A DNA stretch of 25,063 nucleotides. Origin: Flavobacteriales bacterium UBA720 (GTDB taxonomy: Bacteria; Bacteroidota; Bacteroidia; Flavobacteriales; Weeksellaceae). A program made the position numbers and the translations under genes. Where the stretch lies: assembly GCA_002297505.1 (NCBI GenBank), contig DBLQ01000023.1, positions 687-25,749 of the forward strand, read 5' to 3'. Shown here piece after piece: positions 1 to 7,364 of the stretch (positions are counted from its first letter, which is position 1; each line of letters begins with the position of its first letter). Below the pieces are notes generated by a model, which saw nothing but the letters and a program-made list of their open reading frames with translations, did not search any database and had not been told where the DNA came from.

Positions 1-122
1 TTATAAATGATAATTGATGACCGATAAATAATTATATCATCAATGTTTAAATTTTACTTTTCTTGCTAATATTAAATTTGCGAATCCTGAATCATTGATC
101 GTTAATCGCTTATCAACTATGA
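1..122. repeat. AT-rich intergenic stretch with TGAT/ATCA word repeats
   Basis: No gene is visible here, although the stretch is cut by the window edge. It lies downstream of the LysM gene. It is rich in short words such as tgataattgatga, atcatcaatg and aatcattgatc, in both orientations. Its first 13 bases (ttataaatgataa) recur exactly at 16207-16219 between rimP and nusA. I see no convincing terminator hairpin with a U-tract for the LysM gene. This may be a degenerate intergenic repeat of the kind scattered in Chryseobacterium genomes, but two partial copies are thin evidence. Confidence 0.3.
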
Positions 123-2117
123 TTACTGCATCAATCTTACCACTCTGTAGCCGTTATTGATATAAGCGCCGTTTGGTTTGGCTTTGACGAATTCGAATTT
201 GGTAGCGAGTTGTGTTTGAGATTTACCGATTTGTTTGAAGATTTCTCCTTTTTTGTTTTCTCTCGTCAGCATATCGTTCATCACGTCGAAACCGATTACC
301 GCATACTTTGAAGGCGTTTTGCAATATTTGCCTTTGTACGCTGCCAGAATTTCTTTCTCAAAATCGCCGTCGTAATTGATTTTTCTGTCCATCAGATAAA
401 CGAGGCTTGCTTTTGAAAGGTCATCCACATTTTTCTCGAAACTTGGGCTGTAAAACATACTGAAAGCTTTCACACCTTCTGTCTGTTTTCCGAGCGCAAT
501 AATCTTCGAGGCAAATGCAGCACCTGCAGACTCGTCATCGTCCGCAAGAATGGCAATCACAGGAACCGATTGTCCCGTCATCATGTTATTTTCCAGCTGA
601 ATATCAGATGAAGAATTGACAATCACCACATTAGGTTTTGACAACGATTTTTCCAGACCGGCTTTAATCGCATTTGCATTGGCTTTAGAATTATCCGCCA
701 CGATATAGATTTTCTGGTCCTGATACACCTGACCGACTTCTTTCACAATCCTGTCGGAGTAAACCGAATTTTCTGTTTCGATGATGATTAAGTTGCTGTA
801 ATCGAAAAGATCTTCCGAATTGGCAAAAGGCGCCACTACAGGAATCTTTTTATCATTCACAAATCTCAGAACTTCAAGAACACTTGATTTGAAAAAAGGC
901 CCGACAATCAAATCCGTATTATCCGGATTGATTTGGGAAAGGCTATTTTTAAAAGTCGTCTCGTTCCCGGCGTCTACCACTTTGATATCCAGTTTTTGTC
1001 CGTTGGTGGCGTTTCGCTCAGCAGCTAATTTCGCACCTGTCAGGAAATCCATAGACATTGTTCTGTACTTGGCATCGTTGGCATCAAATCCGAAAGGCAA
1101 CATCAAAACCACACTCAAAACATCGCCGCTTTTCTTGGAATACATTGGGTCTTGTTTCTTGATTTTCAACGTCATTCCGGCTTTCAGTCCGTCCGCAAGA
1201 TTGGGGTTAAGGCTGATTAATTGGTCTAGCGTGACATTGAATCGGTTCATAATACTGAACATCGTATCACCACTCTGTACGGTGTAAGTTACGTAATCAT
1301 CTTCCGAAGAAGAAATACTTGACGAAACTGGTTCGGAAGCCGAAACCGTTCTTGTGGTTTCTGTTACCGGAGCCGATGTTGCATTGCTTTGAGAATTATC
1401 CTCGACTTTAATGGAGTCAGACGATGCTGAATTGACAGTCGCATTGCCATTAGAAACCCTGATGGCTTCGCCTGGCTTCAGACCGGAAGCCTCAAGTCCC
1501 GGATTTAGGGCAAATAATTGCTTCTGTGTCAGGTTGAACTGTCTTGATATTTTGTAATAATTGTCTTTGGGCTGAACAATGTACAGACCTTTGTCAGAAG
1601 AAATGGTTTCAGTTTTCGTCACCGTTTTTACTTCCGTAGGTCTTTCCGTAGTTTTGGTTTGGGCCACAGTTGCTGTGGCAGAACCACCGAACTTCTGAAT
1701 ATTATCTGAAGGCAAAGTAATCTTGTCGCCGATTTTCATATGAGAATCCAGTTCGGGATTCAGTTTGCGAAGGTCGGCCTCAGAAATCTGATATTGTTTG
1801 GTGATACCGTAGATCGTCTGTTTAGGCTGCAGTGTAATGGTTCCGGTTTTGCCACTTTTGACGGAAGCCGTTGTCGCAGCAGGTTTGGAAGTTGCCGTTT
1901 TCGTGCTGCTTCCAGATTTTGAAACGACGATGACATCGCCAATTTTCAGTCCGTTATCCTTTACGGAAGGATTCATCCGATACAATTCATCTACCGTTAA
2001 ACCATACTGTTTAGAAATCCCGTAAGGTGTTTCCTTTGCTATAACGGTGTGGGTTTTCTGTGCAGAAAGTCCCAAAAATCCGATAAGTCCCGATAAAATG
2101 AAAATCTTTTTAATCAT
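123..2117 (-). CDS. LysM-repeat protein with C-terminal periplasmic-binding (type 1) domain
   Basis: Exported cell-wall-associated protein of 664 residues. A signal peptide covers about residues 1-19 (hydrophobic stretch ending in SAQ). Four LysM domains follow at about 23-66, 92-136, 177-222 and 276-320, each with the pattern Y-x-I-x-(K/R)-x-(Y/F)…L…NP…L-x-x-G. They are separated by Ser/Thr/Lys-rich linkers. Residues from about 332 to the end look like a type 1 periplasmic-binding-protein fold, for example DLIVGPFFKSSV and KKIPVVAPFAN, as in branched-chain amino acid receptor domains. LysM domains bind N-acetylglucosamine polymers, so the protein is probably held at peptidoglycan. The ligand of the C-terminal domain is unknown. 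The gene follows bshC by 39 bp on the same strand and has a possible promoter box of its own in that gap. This architecture recurs in Flavobacteriia. Function beyond peptidoglycan binding cannot be read from sequence. Confidence 0.88.
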   Translation of the reverse strand: MIKKIFILSGLIGFLGLSAQKTHTVIAKETPYGISKQYGLTVDELYRMNPSVKDNGLKIGDVIVVSKSGSSTKTATSKPAATTASVKSGKTGTITLQPKQTIYGITKQYQISEADLRKLNPELDSHMKIGDKITLPSDNIQKFGGSATATVAQTKTTERPTEVKTVTKTETISSDKGLYIVQPKDNYYKISRQFNLTQKQLFALNPGLEASGLKPGEAIRVSNGNATVNSASSDSIKVEDNSQSNATSAPVTETTRTVSASEPVSSSISSSEDDYVTYTVQSGDTMFSIMNRFNVTLDQLISLNPNLADGLKAGMTLKIKKQDPMYSKKSGDVLSVVLMLPFGFDANDAKYRTMSMDFLTGAKLAAERNATNGQKLDIKVVDAGNETTFKNSLSQINPDNTDLIVGPFFKSSVLEVLRFVNDKKIPVVAPFANSEDLFDYSNLIIIETENSVYSDRIVKEVGQVYQDQKIYIVADNSKANANAIKAGLEKSLSKPNVVIVNSSSDIQLENNMMTGQSVPVIAILADDDESAGAAFASKIIALGKQTEGVKAFSMFYSPSFEKNVDDLSKASLVYLMDRKINYDGDFEKEILAAYKGKYCKTPSKYAVIGFDVMNDMLTRENKKGEIFKQIGKSQTQLATKFEFVKAKPNGAYINNGYRVVRLMQ

Positions 2118-2137
2118 CCCCTTTCTTTATATGGTTA

Positions 2138-2145
2138 CAAAAATA
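2138..2145 (-). promoter_or_regulatory. Possible -7 box (TATTTTTG) for the LysM gene
   Basis: Read on the minus strand this is TATTTTTG, an exact fit to the Bacteroidota -7 consensus TAnnTTTG, ending about 20 bases before the start codon. No good TTTG -33 element is seen at the right distance, so this may be only an internal promoter or a chance match in AT-rich sequence. Confidence 0.35.
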
Positions 2146-2156
2146 ATGCTTTCAGA

Positions 2157-3731
2157 TTAAATGGGCGAAATAATCAATTCCGATTTTTGAACATCCATTT
2201 GTTGGTAACTGTCGGCAATCCATTGTTTGCCTAAATCGGCGTAGAAGACACTGAAATTATAAACTCTCTCCTGCCAGGTTCCGCCAGGATGCACTTTGAG
2301 AAACAGATTCTGAAGCTGGTCCACTTTCTCGGACTGTTTGAGTTTTTCGGCTTTCAAAAGGCGTTTCTGCATTCTTTTGAATGATTTTAATTGCCTCGCT
2401 TCCTCTGCTTTCACAAGGTTAGCAAAGGTTTTGTCTGTGTGTTCTGCCTCGATTTTTATCTCTGAAAACGAATGAATCAAGTCCTGTTCTTTCTTTTCGA
2501 GAAGGGATTTGATGTCGTTATTGTCCAATATTTTCTGATTGATAACACCGGCGAAGTTTCCGAAGAAATCCTCAACTTGCAGTCCTGATTTTTCAATTTT
2601 TCTGAAAGTTTTTTCCTCCAGGAACAGCATAGAATTCCTTGGAATCAAAATAGGAAAAGGAAGATTGATAGATTCGAAATAATCTTTCAACTCTATCCAA
2701 TACATAATCTCTGCGTTTCCGCCCACGTAAGCCAGATTCGGCATGATGGTTTCCTGATACGCCGGCCGAAGCACCGCATTGGGACTGAACTTTTCCGGAT
2801 GATTTTCCAGTTCGTTAAGAATTTCTTCCTCGGAAAATTTTAAATTGGTGTCGAGAATGAAATATTCGTTGTTGATTTTCTCGATTCGGTTTCTGGTTTC
2901 TGTGAGATAGAACAGGTTGATTTCCCGCGGGTTGACCTGGACTTTGTGATACTCTTGCTCCAGGAATTCTCTTTGACCCTTGGTGGTTTCGAAAAGCTGG
3001 TTGGATAACAGTTCTTTTCTGAAAACATCCTTAACCTGAGACTTCAGTTCTTTTGAATTCCCATCGATAGTCAGCAGTCCGTAGTCCGCAAAGAGCTGAT
3101 TGACGAGATACCGAATTGCCTCCGTATGGGTTTTGCCGTGTTGATATGCTTTTTTGATCCAAAGAATGAGCTCGGTTCCATAGATATGATCCTTGAATTC
3201 TTTCTCAAACTCCTGAATGAAAAAAGTATCTTCGATGCGGATGCTCCCTACATCGCCGCCAGCATTACCTTTGATCTCATAATAATGATCGCGGGTTTTG
3301 AAATGGTTGATCTCATCAAAATCGTGGTCCTCCGTGGCCATCCAGAAAACGGGAACAAAGTTATGTTCCGGGAGATTGCTTTTCAGGAATTCTGCCGTTT
3401 TGATGGTCTGCAAAATCTTGTAAATAAAGAAAACCGGACCCGTAAACAGATTGAGCTGATGCCCCGTTGTAATGGTGAATGTATTATTATCTTTTAAAGA
3501 AAACAGATATTCCAATTGTTTTGGAGACAGTTGTTCTTCCTGATTCTGAGCAAATATTGCGTTATAAAGCAATTCTCTTTTGTCATCGGAGTATGATTGT
3601 TGTTTCTCAGAAATTTGATTTCTGAAGTTGTCTAAATTGAAGGTATTATTCTGAAATCCGTCCAGCTTTTTCCCCAGGAAATCTTTAATCAGCTTGGGAA
3701 TACTCGGAATATGTTGAAAATCAATTGTCAT
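2157..3731 (-). CDS. bshC: Putative cysteine ligase BshC (bacillithiol biosynthesis)
   Basis: Last step of bacillithiol synthesis: addition of cysteine to glucosaminyl-malate to give the cytoplasmic low-molecular-weight thiol bacillithiol. The protein is 524 residues, close to the usual BshC length. Family hallmarks are TGHQLNLFTGP at 89-99, FWMATEDHDFDE at 129-140, and YVGGNAEIMYW in the middle. A Lys/Glu-rich predicted coiled coil follows in the C-terminal third (around KAEEARQLKSFKRMQKRLLK). There is no signal peptide, which fits a cytoplasmic enzyme. The start at 3731 gives the expected N-terminus and has no better in-frame alternative. bshA and bshB are not in the window, as is common because bsh genes are usually scattered. 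No promoter is visible directly upstream, so it may be transcribed from the porin gene through the structured element at 3799-3879. Confidence 0.93.
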   Translation of the reverse strand: MTIDFQHIPSIPKLIKDFLGKKLDGFQNNTFNLDNFRNQISEKQQSYSDDKRELLYNAIFAQNQEEQLSPKQLEYLFSLKDNNTFTITTGHQLNLFTGPVFFIYKILQTIKTAEFLKSNLPEHNFVPVFWMATEDHDFDEINHFKTRDHYYEIKGNAGGDVGSIRIEDTFFIQEFEKEFKDHIYGTELILWIKKAYQHGKTHTEAIRYLVNQLFADYGLLTIDGNSKELKSQVKDVFRKELLSNQLFETTKGQREFLEQEYHKVQVNPREINLFYLTETRNRIEKINNEYFILDTNLKFSEEEILNELENHPEKFSPNAVLRPAYQETIMPNLAYVGGNAEIMYWIELKDYFESINLPFPILIPRNSMLFLEEKTFRKIEKSGLQVEDFFGNFAGVINQKILDNNDIKSLLEKKEQDLIHSFSEIKIEAEHTDKTFANLVKAEEARQLKSFKRMQKRLLKAEKLKQSEKVDQLQNLFLKVHPGGTWQERVYNFSVFYADLGKQWIADSYQQMDVQKSELIISPI

Positions 3732-3798
3732 TTTGTGGATTGTTGTTTGATGGCAGACAGTTCTTTGTTTGGATCCAGCGCCTTATTGTCTTGCAGCC

Positions 3799-3879
3799 GC
3801 AGCCCGGCTTGAGCGGTTATCCTTTTTGCGAGAGGCTATGCCGAGCAAAAAGATAATAGCGGAAGACGGAAATAGCTGC
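3799..3879 (-). ncRNA. Candidate structured RNA element, Flavo-1-like
   Basis: The 167-bp gap between the porin gene and bshC folds well. On the minus strand an outer stem pairs GCAGC (3875-3879) with GCTGC (3799-3803), and CCG (3867-3869) with CGG (3804-3806), leaving a one-sided AU-rich bulge. Inside, TTATC+TTTTTGC (3845-3856) pairs with GCAAAAA+GATAA (3817-3829) with one bulged base. This is capped by GGC-ATA-GCC (3834-3842). There is no U-tract, so it is not a simple terminator. From memory, intergenic elements of this design (pyrimidine-rich 5' arm with CCGC, long A/U stem, GGAT…CCGCTC…CGGG 3' arm) recur in Flavobacteriia and may correspond to the Flavo-1 RNA motif. I cannot verify that here. 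Strand is inferred from flanking genes and remembered orientation. Confidence 0.5.
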
Positions 3880-3898
3880 CATAATAGTTCTTATAAGA

Positions 3899-5821
3899 TT
3901 AGTGGAAAAGATACCAAACCACGCCGAGATTCAGACGGAAATCGTAGAGCGGATAATCGGGCGCCGTAAAGGATTTGTTCTGCATAAAAGTCTGGTTGAT
4001 ATGCTGGCCTTCTACGTAAAAATACATCCGCTTCACTTTCATATTAAAATAGATGTCTGCGATAGGCTGGCCACCGATAGCATAGGCATTGGTTCCCGGC
4101 AGCATATATTCGTTAAGAATCGGCGAAAATTCCCGGGACGCAAACTTGGTGAAGTAATAAAGCTTGATACCGGTCTGGATCGTCGCAGCTTTTTTGAAGG
4201 CCGGAGCTTGGAAGAATATGTTGACACGACCGATGAAATCGGGAACAGGAAGCAGCTCCTGGTTGGTGAGTACTTTTTGGAACAACACTCTTGCATTGAG
4301 GTTGAACTTGCCATATTTTGCGGTAGCCTCGCCACCAATCTGCGACAGGTTGAGCGAGGAAGAACTCTGCTGAGGCCTGGCATTGCTGTCGAAATAAGTG
4401 TAATTGTCAATCCTGTAATAATCTACAAAAACCTGGGAATCGAACCATTTCGCAAGTTTTAAGGTTCCGCCGATTTGCGTGACAGCTTCATTGTTGGGAT
4501 TCTGGAATTGAAAATTATAATTGACATAATGGGAAGAATTGACCAGATAATTAAAACTTGGATAAGCCGACTGGAAATTGACCCGACCTTCTACAAGATA
4601 ATCTTTGACCGGCTCAAAAACCAGCGCGTTGGTGGTCCTGATGTAATTACCGAACTCCGAACCTTTGGAAATTTCTAAGAAGGACTTCAGCTGGATTTTG
4701 TCTAATAATTTGATTTGCAAGTTGCCAACTGCTCCAAATCTCTGTTCTTTGAAATAACCCGGAATATTGAGTGTGGTGTAGGCATTCTTGTTTCCAAAAT
4801 TAATGGCCTGATGCCGAAACCCCGCGTCCAGCTTAAAGCGTTCATTGTCCCAAACCAGGCTGAACGTGTTGCTCAGGTTATTTGAAAATTTCTTGTTATA
4901 GAGCGGGAAGCCTTCGATGTCCGGGCCGCCGAAGAAACCGACATTGGTTGCACTCTCGGAAAAATAATATTTGTTTCCCTGATGAAAAATGGTGTGCCGG
5001 AGCTTGAAAGGGTATTTCGCCGGATCGAATGGTGAGAATTCCTGACTGAAATAATACCGCCGGTAGCCGTACCTGGATTCTGCACCGGAAAGATTGACGT
5101 CGATGTTCTGCCTGTTATCGAAACGGGAATCTCCGCTAAGGAAAACATCCAAATCTGCAATACCTCCGTTTTCCTGATTGTTGACATTCTGATGAATGTA
5201 ATGGGCATACGCTTCGTATTTACCGTTTGGGGAAGTATAATGGCCGCTAAAAATTGTGTTGTTACTAGATGCGAGACTATTTCTATAAAGTCCCTGCGAT
5301 CTGAGCCCCATATATTCTATTGCAAAGTTGAAGTTTTTGCCAACGTTCTGTGTGTAGGTGGTCTGAAGCTGCCCTCCATTTCTCATAGAGTTATTGTAGA
5401 AAAATGTGGTAGTCGGTGTTTTGACATCGTAATAATTGATATCATTTTCGCCTTTGAGATAGAAAGATTTATTTTCCGGGAGAAGGGAAAGATTCTGCTC
5501 CGGATTCTTCTCATAAGTCAGATTCTGGAAACCGGAACCAACGTTAGCAAACTGGATTTTTCCGAAGTTGTCTCTCTTGTTATACTGGGTGACGATATAA
5601 GATTTTTCTATGGCAAAGGTAGTATCATAGATCTTTTTTTCGCCAAAACGTTTTTTGACTAGGTAATCATTGATGGTCGGCTTAAAGATTTCCAAAGAAT
5701 CTTTTTCTCCGGAGTCTACTTTAAGCGTATCGGAAGGCAGTTGATTAGAATCGGTTTTATTGACCTGCTGCGCTGTAATGGTGGCGCAGAGCATTGAGAA
5801 GATGACAAACAAATATTTCAT
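3899..5821 (-). CDS. Putative porin, outer-membrane beta-barrel (Porin_10-type)
   Basis: Predicted outer-membrane protein of 640 residues, with a signal peptide at about 1-17 (MKYLFVIFSMLCATITA, then Q). A Ser/Asp/Lys-rich linker follows. The rest is a long run of amphipathic, aromatic-rich strands typical of a Bacteroidota beta-barrel, such as NFNFAIEYMGLRSQGLYRN and RRYYFSQEFSPFD. The C-terminus VVWYLFH is rich in aromatics, although it ends in His rather than Phe. The layout and motifs match the putative porin family (Pfam Porin_10) of Flavobacteriia. It lacks the plug domain and TonB-dependent receptor motifs. Substrate and even pore activity are unproven for this family. It has a -7 box just upstream, overlapping the terminator zone of the preceding gene. 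Its stop lies 20 bp before the structured element that precedes bshC. Confidence 0.82.
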   Translation of the reverse strand: MKYLFVIFSMLCATITAQQVNKTDSNQLPSDTLKVDSGEKDSLEIFKPTINDYLVKKRFGEKKIYDTTFAIEKSYIVTQYNKRDNFGKIQFANVGSGFQNLTYEKNPEQNLSLLPENKSFYLKGENDINYYDVKTPTTTFFYNNSMRNGGQLQTTYTQNVGKNFNFAIEYMGLRSQGLYRNSLASSNNTIFSGHYTSPNGKYEAYAHYIHQNVNNQENGGIADLDVFLSGDSRFDNRQNIDVNLSGAESRYGYRRYYFSQEFSPFDPAKYPFKLRHTIFHQGNKYYFSESATNVGFFGGPDIEGFPLYNKKFSNNLSNTFSLVWDNERFKLDAGFRHQAINFGNKNAYTTLNIPGYFKEQRFGAVGNLQIKLLDKIQLKSFLEISKGSEFGNYIRTTNALVFEPVKDYLVEGRVNFQSAYPSFNYLVNSSHYVNYNFQFQNPNNEAVTQIGGTLKLAKWFDSQVFVDYYRIDNYTYFDSNARPQQSSSSLNLSQIGGEATAKYGKFNLNARVLFQKVLTNQELLPVPDFIGRVNIFFQAPAFKKAATIQTGIKLYYFTKFASREFSPILNEYMLPGTNAYAIGGQPIADIYFNMKVKRMYFYVEGQHINQTFMQNKSFTAPDYPLYDFRLNLGVVWYLFH

Positions 5822-5837
5822 CGAGGAAATTTGGGTA

Positions 5838-5845
5838 CAAAAATA
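5838..5845 (-). promoter_or_regulatory. Probable -7 box (TATTTTTG) for the porin gene
   Basis: Minus-strand TATTTTTG matches TAnnTTTG and ends 16 bases before the start codon, giving a very short leader. The -33 region would fall on the T-rich 3' flank of the terminator at 5862-5887, so terminator and promoter are nearly superimposed. No clean TTTG is present there. Confidence 0.45.
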
Positions 5846-5861
5846 CTAATAATACCTCAAT

Positions 5862-5887
5862 AAAAAACCCCGCGATGTGCGGGGTTT
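5862..5887 (-). terminator. Rho-independent terminator of the Asp-box protein gene
   Basis: Perfect 9-bp stem AAACCCCGC (5879-5887 on minus) / GCGGGGTTT (5865-5873), with a 5-base loop. It is followed on the minus strand by further T residues (six T in a row including the paired ones). It lies 22 bp past the stop of the gene ending at 5909. On the plus strand the U-run is short, so it mainly serves the minus strand. Confidence 0.9.
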
Positions 5888-5908
5888 GGTTATCTTAAAT
5901 AATGGGGA

Positions 5909-7276
5909 TTATTTTTTGATCACTTTCGTGTTTTCTACAGAACCATCTGCGTAGATAGCTTGAGCCACGTAAGTTCCTTTTGCAAGATTAGAAACGTTGA
6001 TCTGAGAATTGGTTTTCTCTCTCTTCACGATTTTACCAGAAAGGTCGATGATCGCAACTTCCTTGATGTCTTTAGAAGACTTGAAGGTTACAACATCCAC
6101 GGCTGGGTTTGGATACGCTGTCAATTTTGCTTTGTTAGCATTAACATCGGATACAGCAAGGTTTAGGTTTCCTGACAAAACGTTGAAAGAAGGGAATGGA
6201 AGACCTGACGTTGTACTTTGAGCACCGCTTACTCCACCTGCAAAACCTACCGTAGGACTTACAAATGCTAAAGATCCGAAATACTTCTCAAGAGTTGGAT
6301 CGCTTCCAATTTCTATCCAGTTAAGACCACCGTCAGTTGAGTAGCTAGAGCCTGCATCAAAACCAGATGTCACATAAGTATTTGCAGTTCCAGGGACATA
6401 TGCAATATTATTTGGGTAAAAAGTACCGTTAGGAATAACATCAGTCCAAGTCTGACCTTTATCAGAAGAAGTCCAAAGAACTCCAATTCCATCCTGATCT
6501 TCAACCATTAAACCATTATTAGTATCTTTAAATGCTACGTCCGCTGTGAAACCTTCAGTAGTCACACCGCCAAAATCCACTACTGGAGTTTGAAAAGCCT
6601 GCCAAGAAGCACCTCTGTTTGGAGAGTAAAGCAATCTACCCACGTCAGTACCCAACCAGATATTATCTCCCTGAACTGTGATTTTAGATGTATAACCATA
6701 TTCGTTTCCATTCAGTGGAGCTGGTGCTACACCTACCGGAAGGTTTGTCCATGTTGTCCCGCCATTTGTAGTGGTATACATTTCGAATCTTTGGTTTGAA
6801 CCAGCCTGGAAAGGGTCACCTGCTGTGAATCCAACATTGGCATCCCAAAAATGAACTACGTTAGCAAAAGATATTGATGTACTGTAAGATGCAGTAGTCT
6901 GTTTTGTCCATGTTGTTCCTGCATCTGTTGATTTCCACACTCCGTTTTGAGAACCAGAACCAGAACTTATCAGCCATGCTGTGGTAGAAGAAATAGGATG
7001 GATATCTCCGATGGTTGCTGACGCCGAAGGAGCTGTAACCAATTTATTAGTCCAAGTGTTCCCCCCATCTGTTGAAATTCCAATGTATCTTCCAGTGTCA
7101 GTAGCTGCAGTGGCTTTTGTATCGGAAAACCAAAGTGTGTTAGCATCTACTGCCTTAAGTACATTGACAAAGTGTAAAGCTGGAGCCCCTGTAGTTTTGG
7201 CAACCCAAGTAGGAGTTTGAGCCTTAGTAAGCCCTGCAATAGAGACAAGGGCTAAAGAAAATAATATTTTTTTCAT
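5909..7276 (-). CDS. T9SS-secreted Asp-box (BNR/YCF48-like) beta-propeller protein
   Basis: Secreted protein of 455 residues from the chosen start (ATG at 7276). A signal peptide covers about 1-19 (MKKILFSLALVSIAGLTKA). Six Asp-box repeats of the form S/T-x-D/N-x-G-x-x-W occur at 68-75, 116-123, 169-176, 218-225, 270-277 and 313-320, implying a beta-propeller as in sialidase-like and YCF48-like folds. A T9SS type A sorting domain covers about 385-455 (AYPNPAVDVV, then DLSGKIVKRE, and terminal NTKVIKK). It therefore predicts export by the Sec and type IX systems and attachment at or release from the surface. No catalytic sialidase residues (such as an FRIP motif) are seen, so enzymatic activity is not supported. 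The 22-residue upstream extension is rejected because it would bury the signal peptide and overlap the promoter. The gene follows susD by 88 bp and has its own promoter and terminator. Confidence 0.88.
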   Translation of the reverse strand: MKKILFSLALVSIAGLTKAQTPTWVAKTTGAPALHFVNVLKAVDANTLWFSDTKATAATDTGRYIGISTDGGNTWTNKLVTAPSASATIGDIHPISSTTAWLISSGSGSQNGVWKSTDAGTTWTKQTTASYSTSISFANVVHFWDANVGFTAGDPFQAGSNQRFEMYTTTNGGTTWTNLPVGVAPAPLNGNEYGYTSKITVQGDNIWLGTDVGRLLYSPNRGASWQAFQTPVVDFGGVTTEGFTADVAFKDTNNGLMVEDQDGIGVLWTSSDKGQTWTDVIPNGTFYPNNIAYVPGTANTYVTSGFDAGSSYSTDGGLNWIEIGSDPTLEKYFGSLAFVSPTVGFAGGVSGAQSTTSGLPFPSFNVLSGNLNLAVSDVNANKAKLTAYPNPAVDVVTFKSSKDIKEVAIIDLSGKIVKREKTNSQINVSNLAKGTYVAQAIYADGSVENTKVIKK

Positions 7277-7296
7277 AATAAAAATTTTATAATAAT

Positions 7297-7326
7297 CAAA
7301 TATAATGATTTTTTGTTTTAAACAAA
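7297..7326 (-). promoter_or_regulatory. Bacteroidota-type promoter for the Asp-box gene
   Basis: On the minus strand TTTG (7323-7326), an 18-bp spacer and TATATTTG (7297-7304) fit the consensus TTTG-N19-TAnnTTTG closely. The -7 box ends about 20 bases before the ATG at 7276, which also supports that start over the upstream one. Confidence 0.7.
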
Positions 7327-7331
7327 TCAAT

Positions 7332-7360
7332 AAGCACGACAAAATTAATCTGCCGTGCTT
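7332..7360 (-). terminator. Hairpin after susD, probable terminator
   Basis: Minus-strand stem AAGCACGGCA / TGTCGTGCTT (10 bp with one G-U pair, 10-base loop) begins 4 bp after the susD stop. The downstream U-tract is interrupted (ATTGATTTGTTT), so termination may be partial. It sits immediately upstream of the next promoter. Confidence 0.6.
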
Positions 7361-7364
7361 AATA

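Noticed and set aside
820..1287. Plus-strand ORF of 155 codons
   Set aside because: It is a shadow of the LysM gene with no recognizable domain and no upstream signals.
3817..3882. A 21-codon minus-strand ORF inside the structured element
   Set aside because: Its sequence is dictated by the hairpin arms and its stop lies in the 3' arm. I take the conserved signal to be RNA structure rather than a peptide.
3769..3969. Plus-strand ORF of 66 codons over the bshC/porin gap
   Set aside because: It runs through the structured element into the antisense of the porin gene and has no coding signature.
7277..7342. 22-residue N-terminal extension of the Asp-box protein
   Set aside because: It would place residues before a good signal peptide and overlaps a TTTG-N18-TATATTTG promoter; the ATG at 7276 is better.
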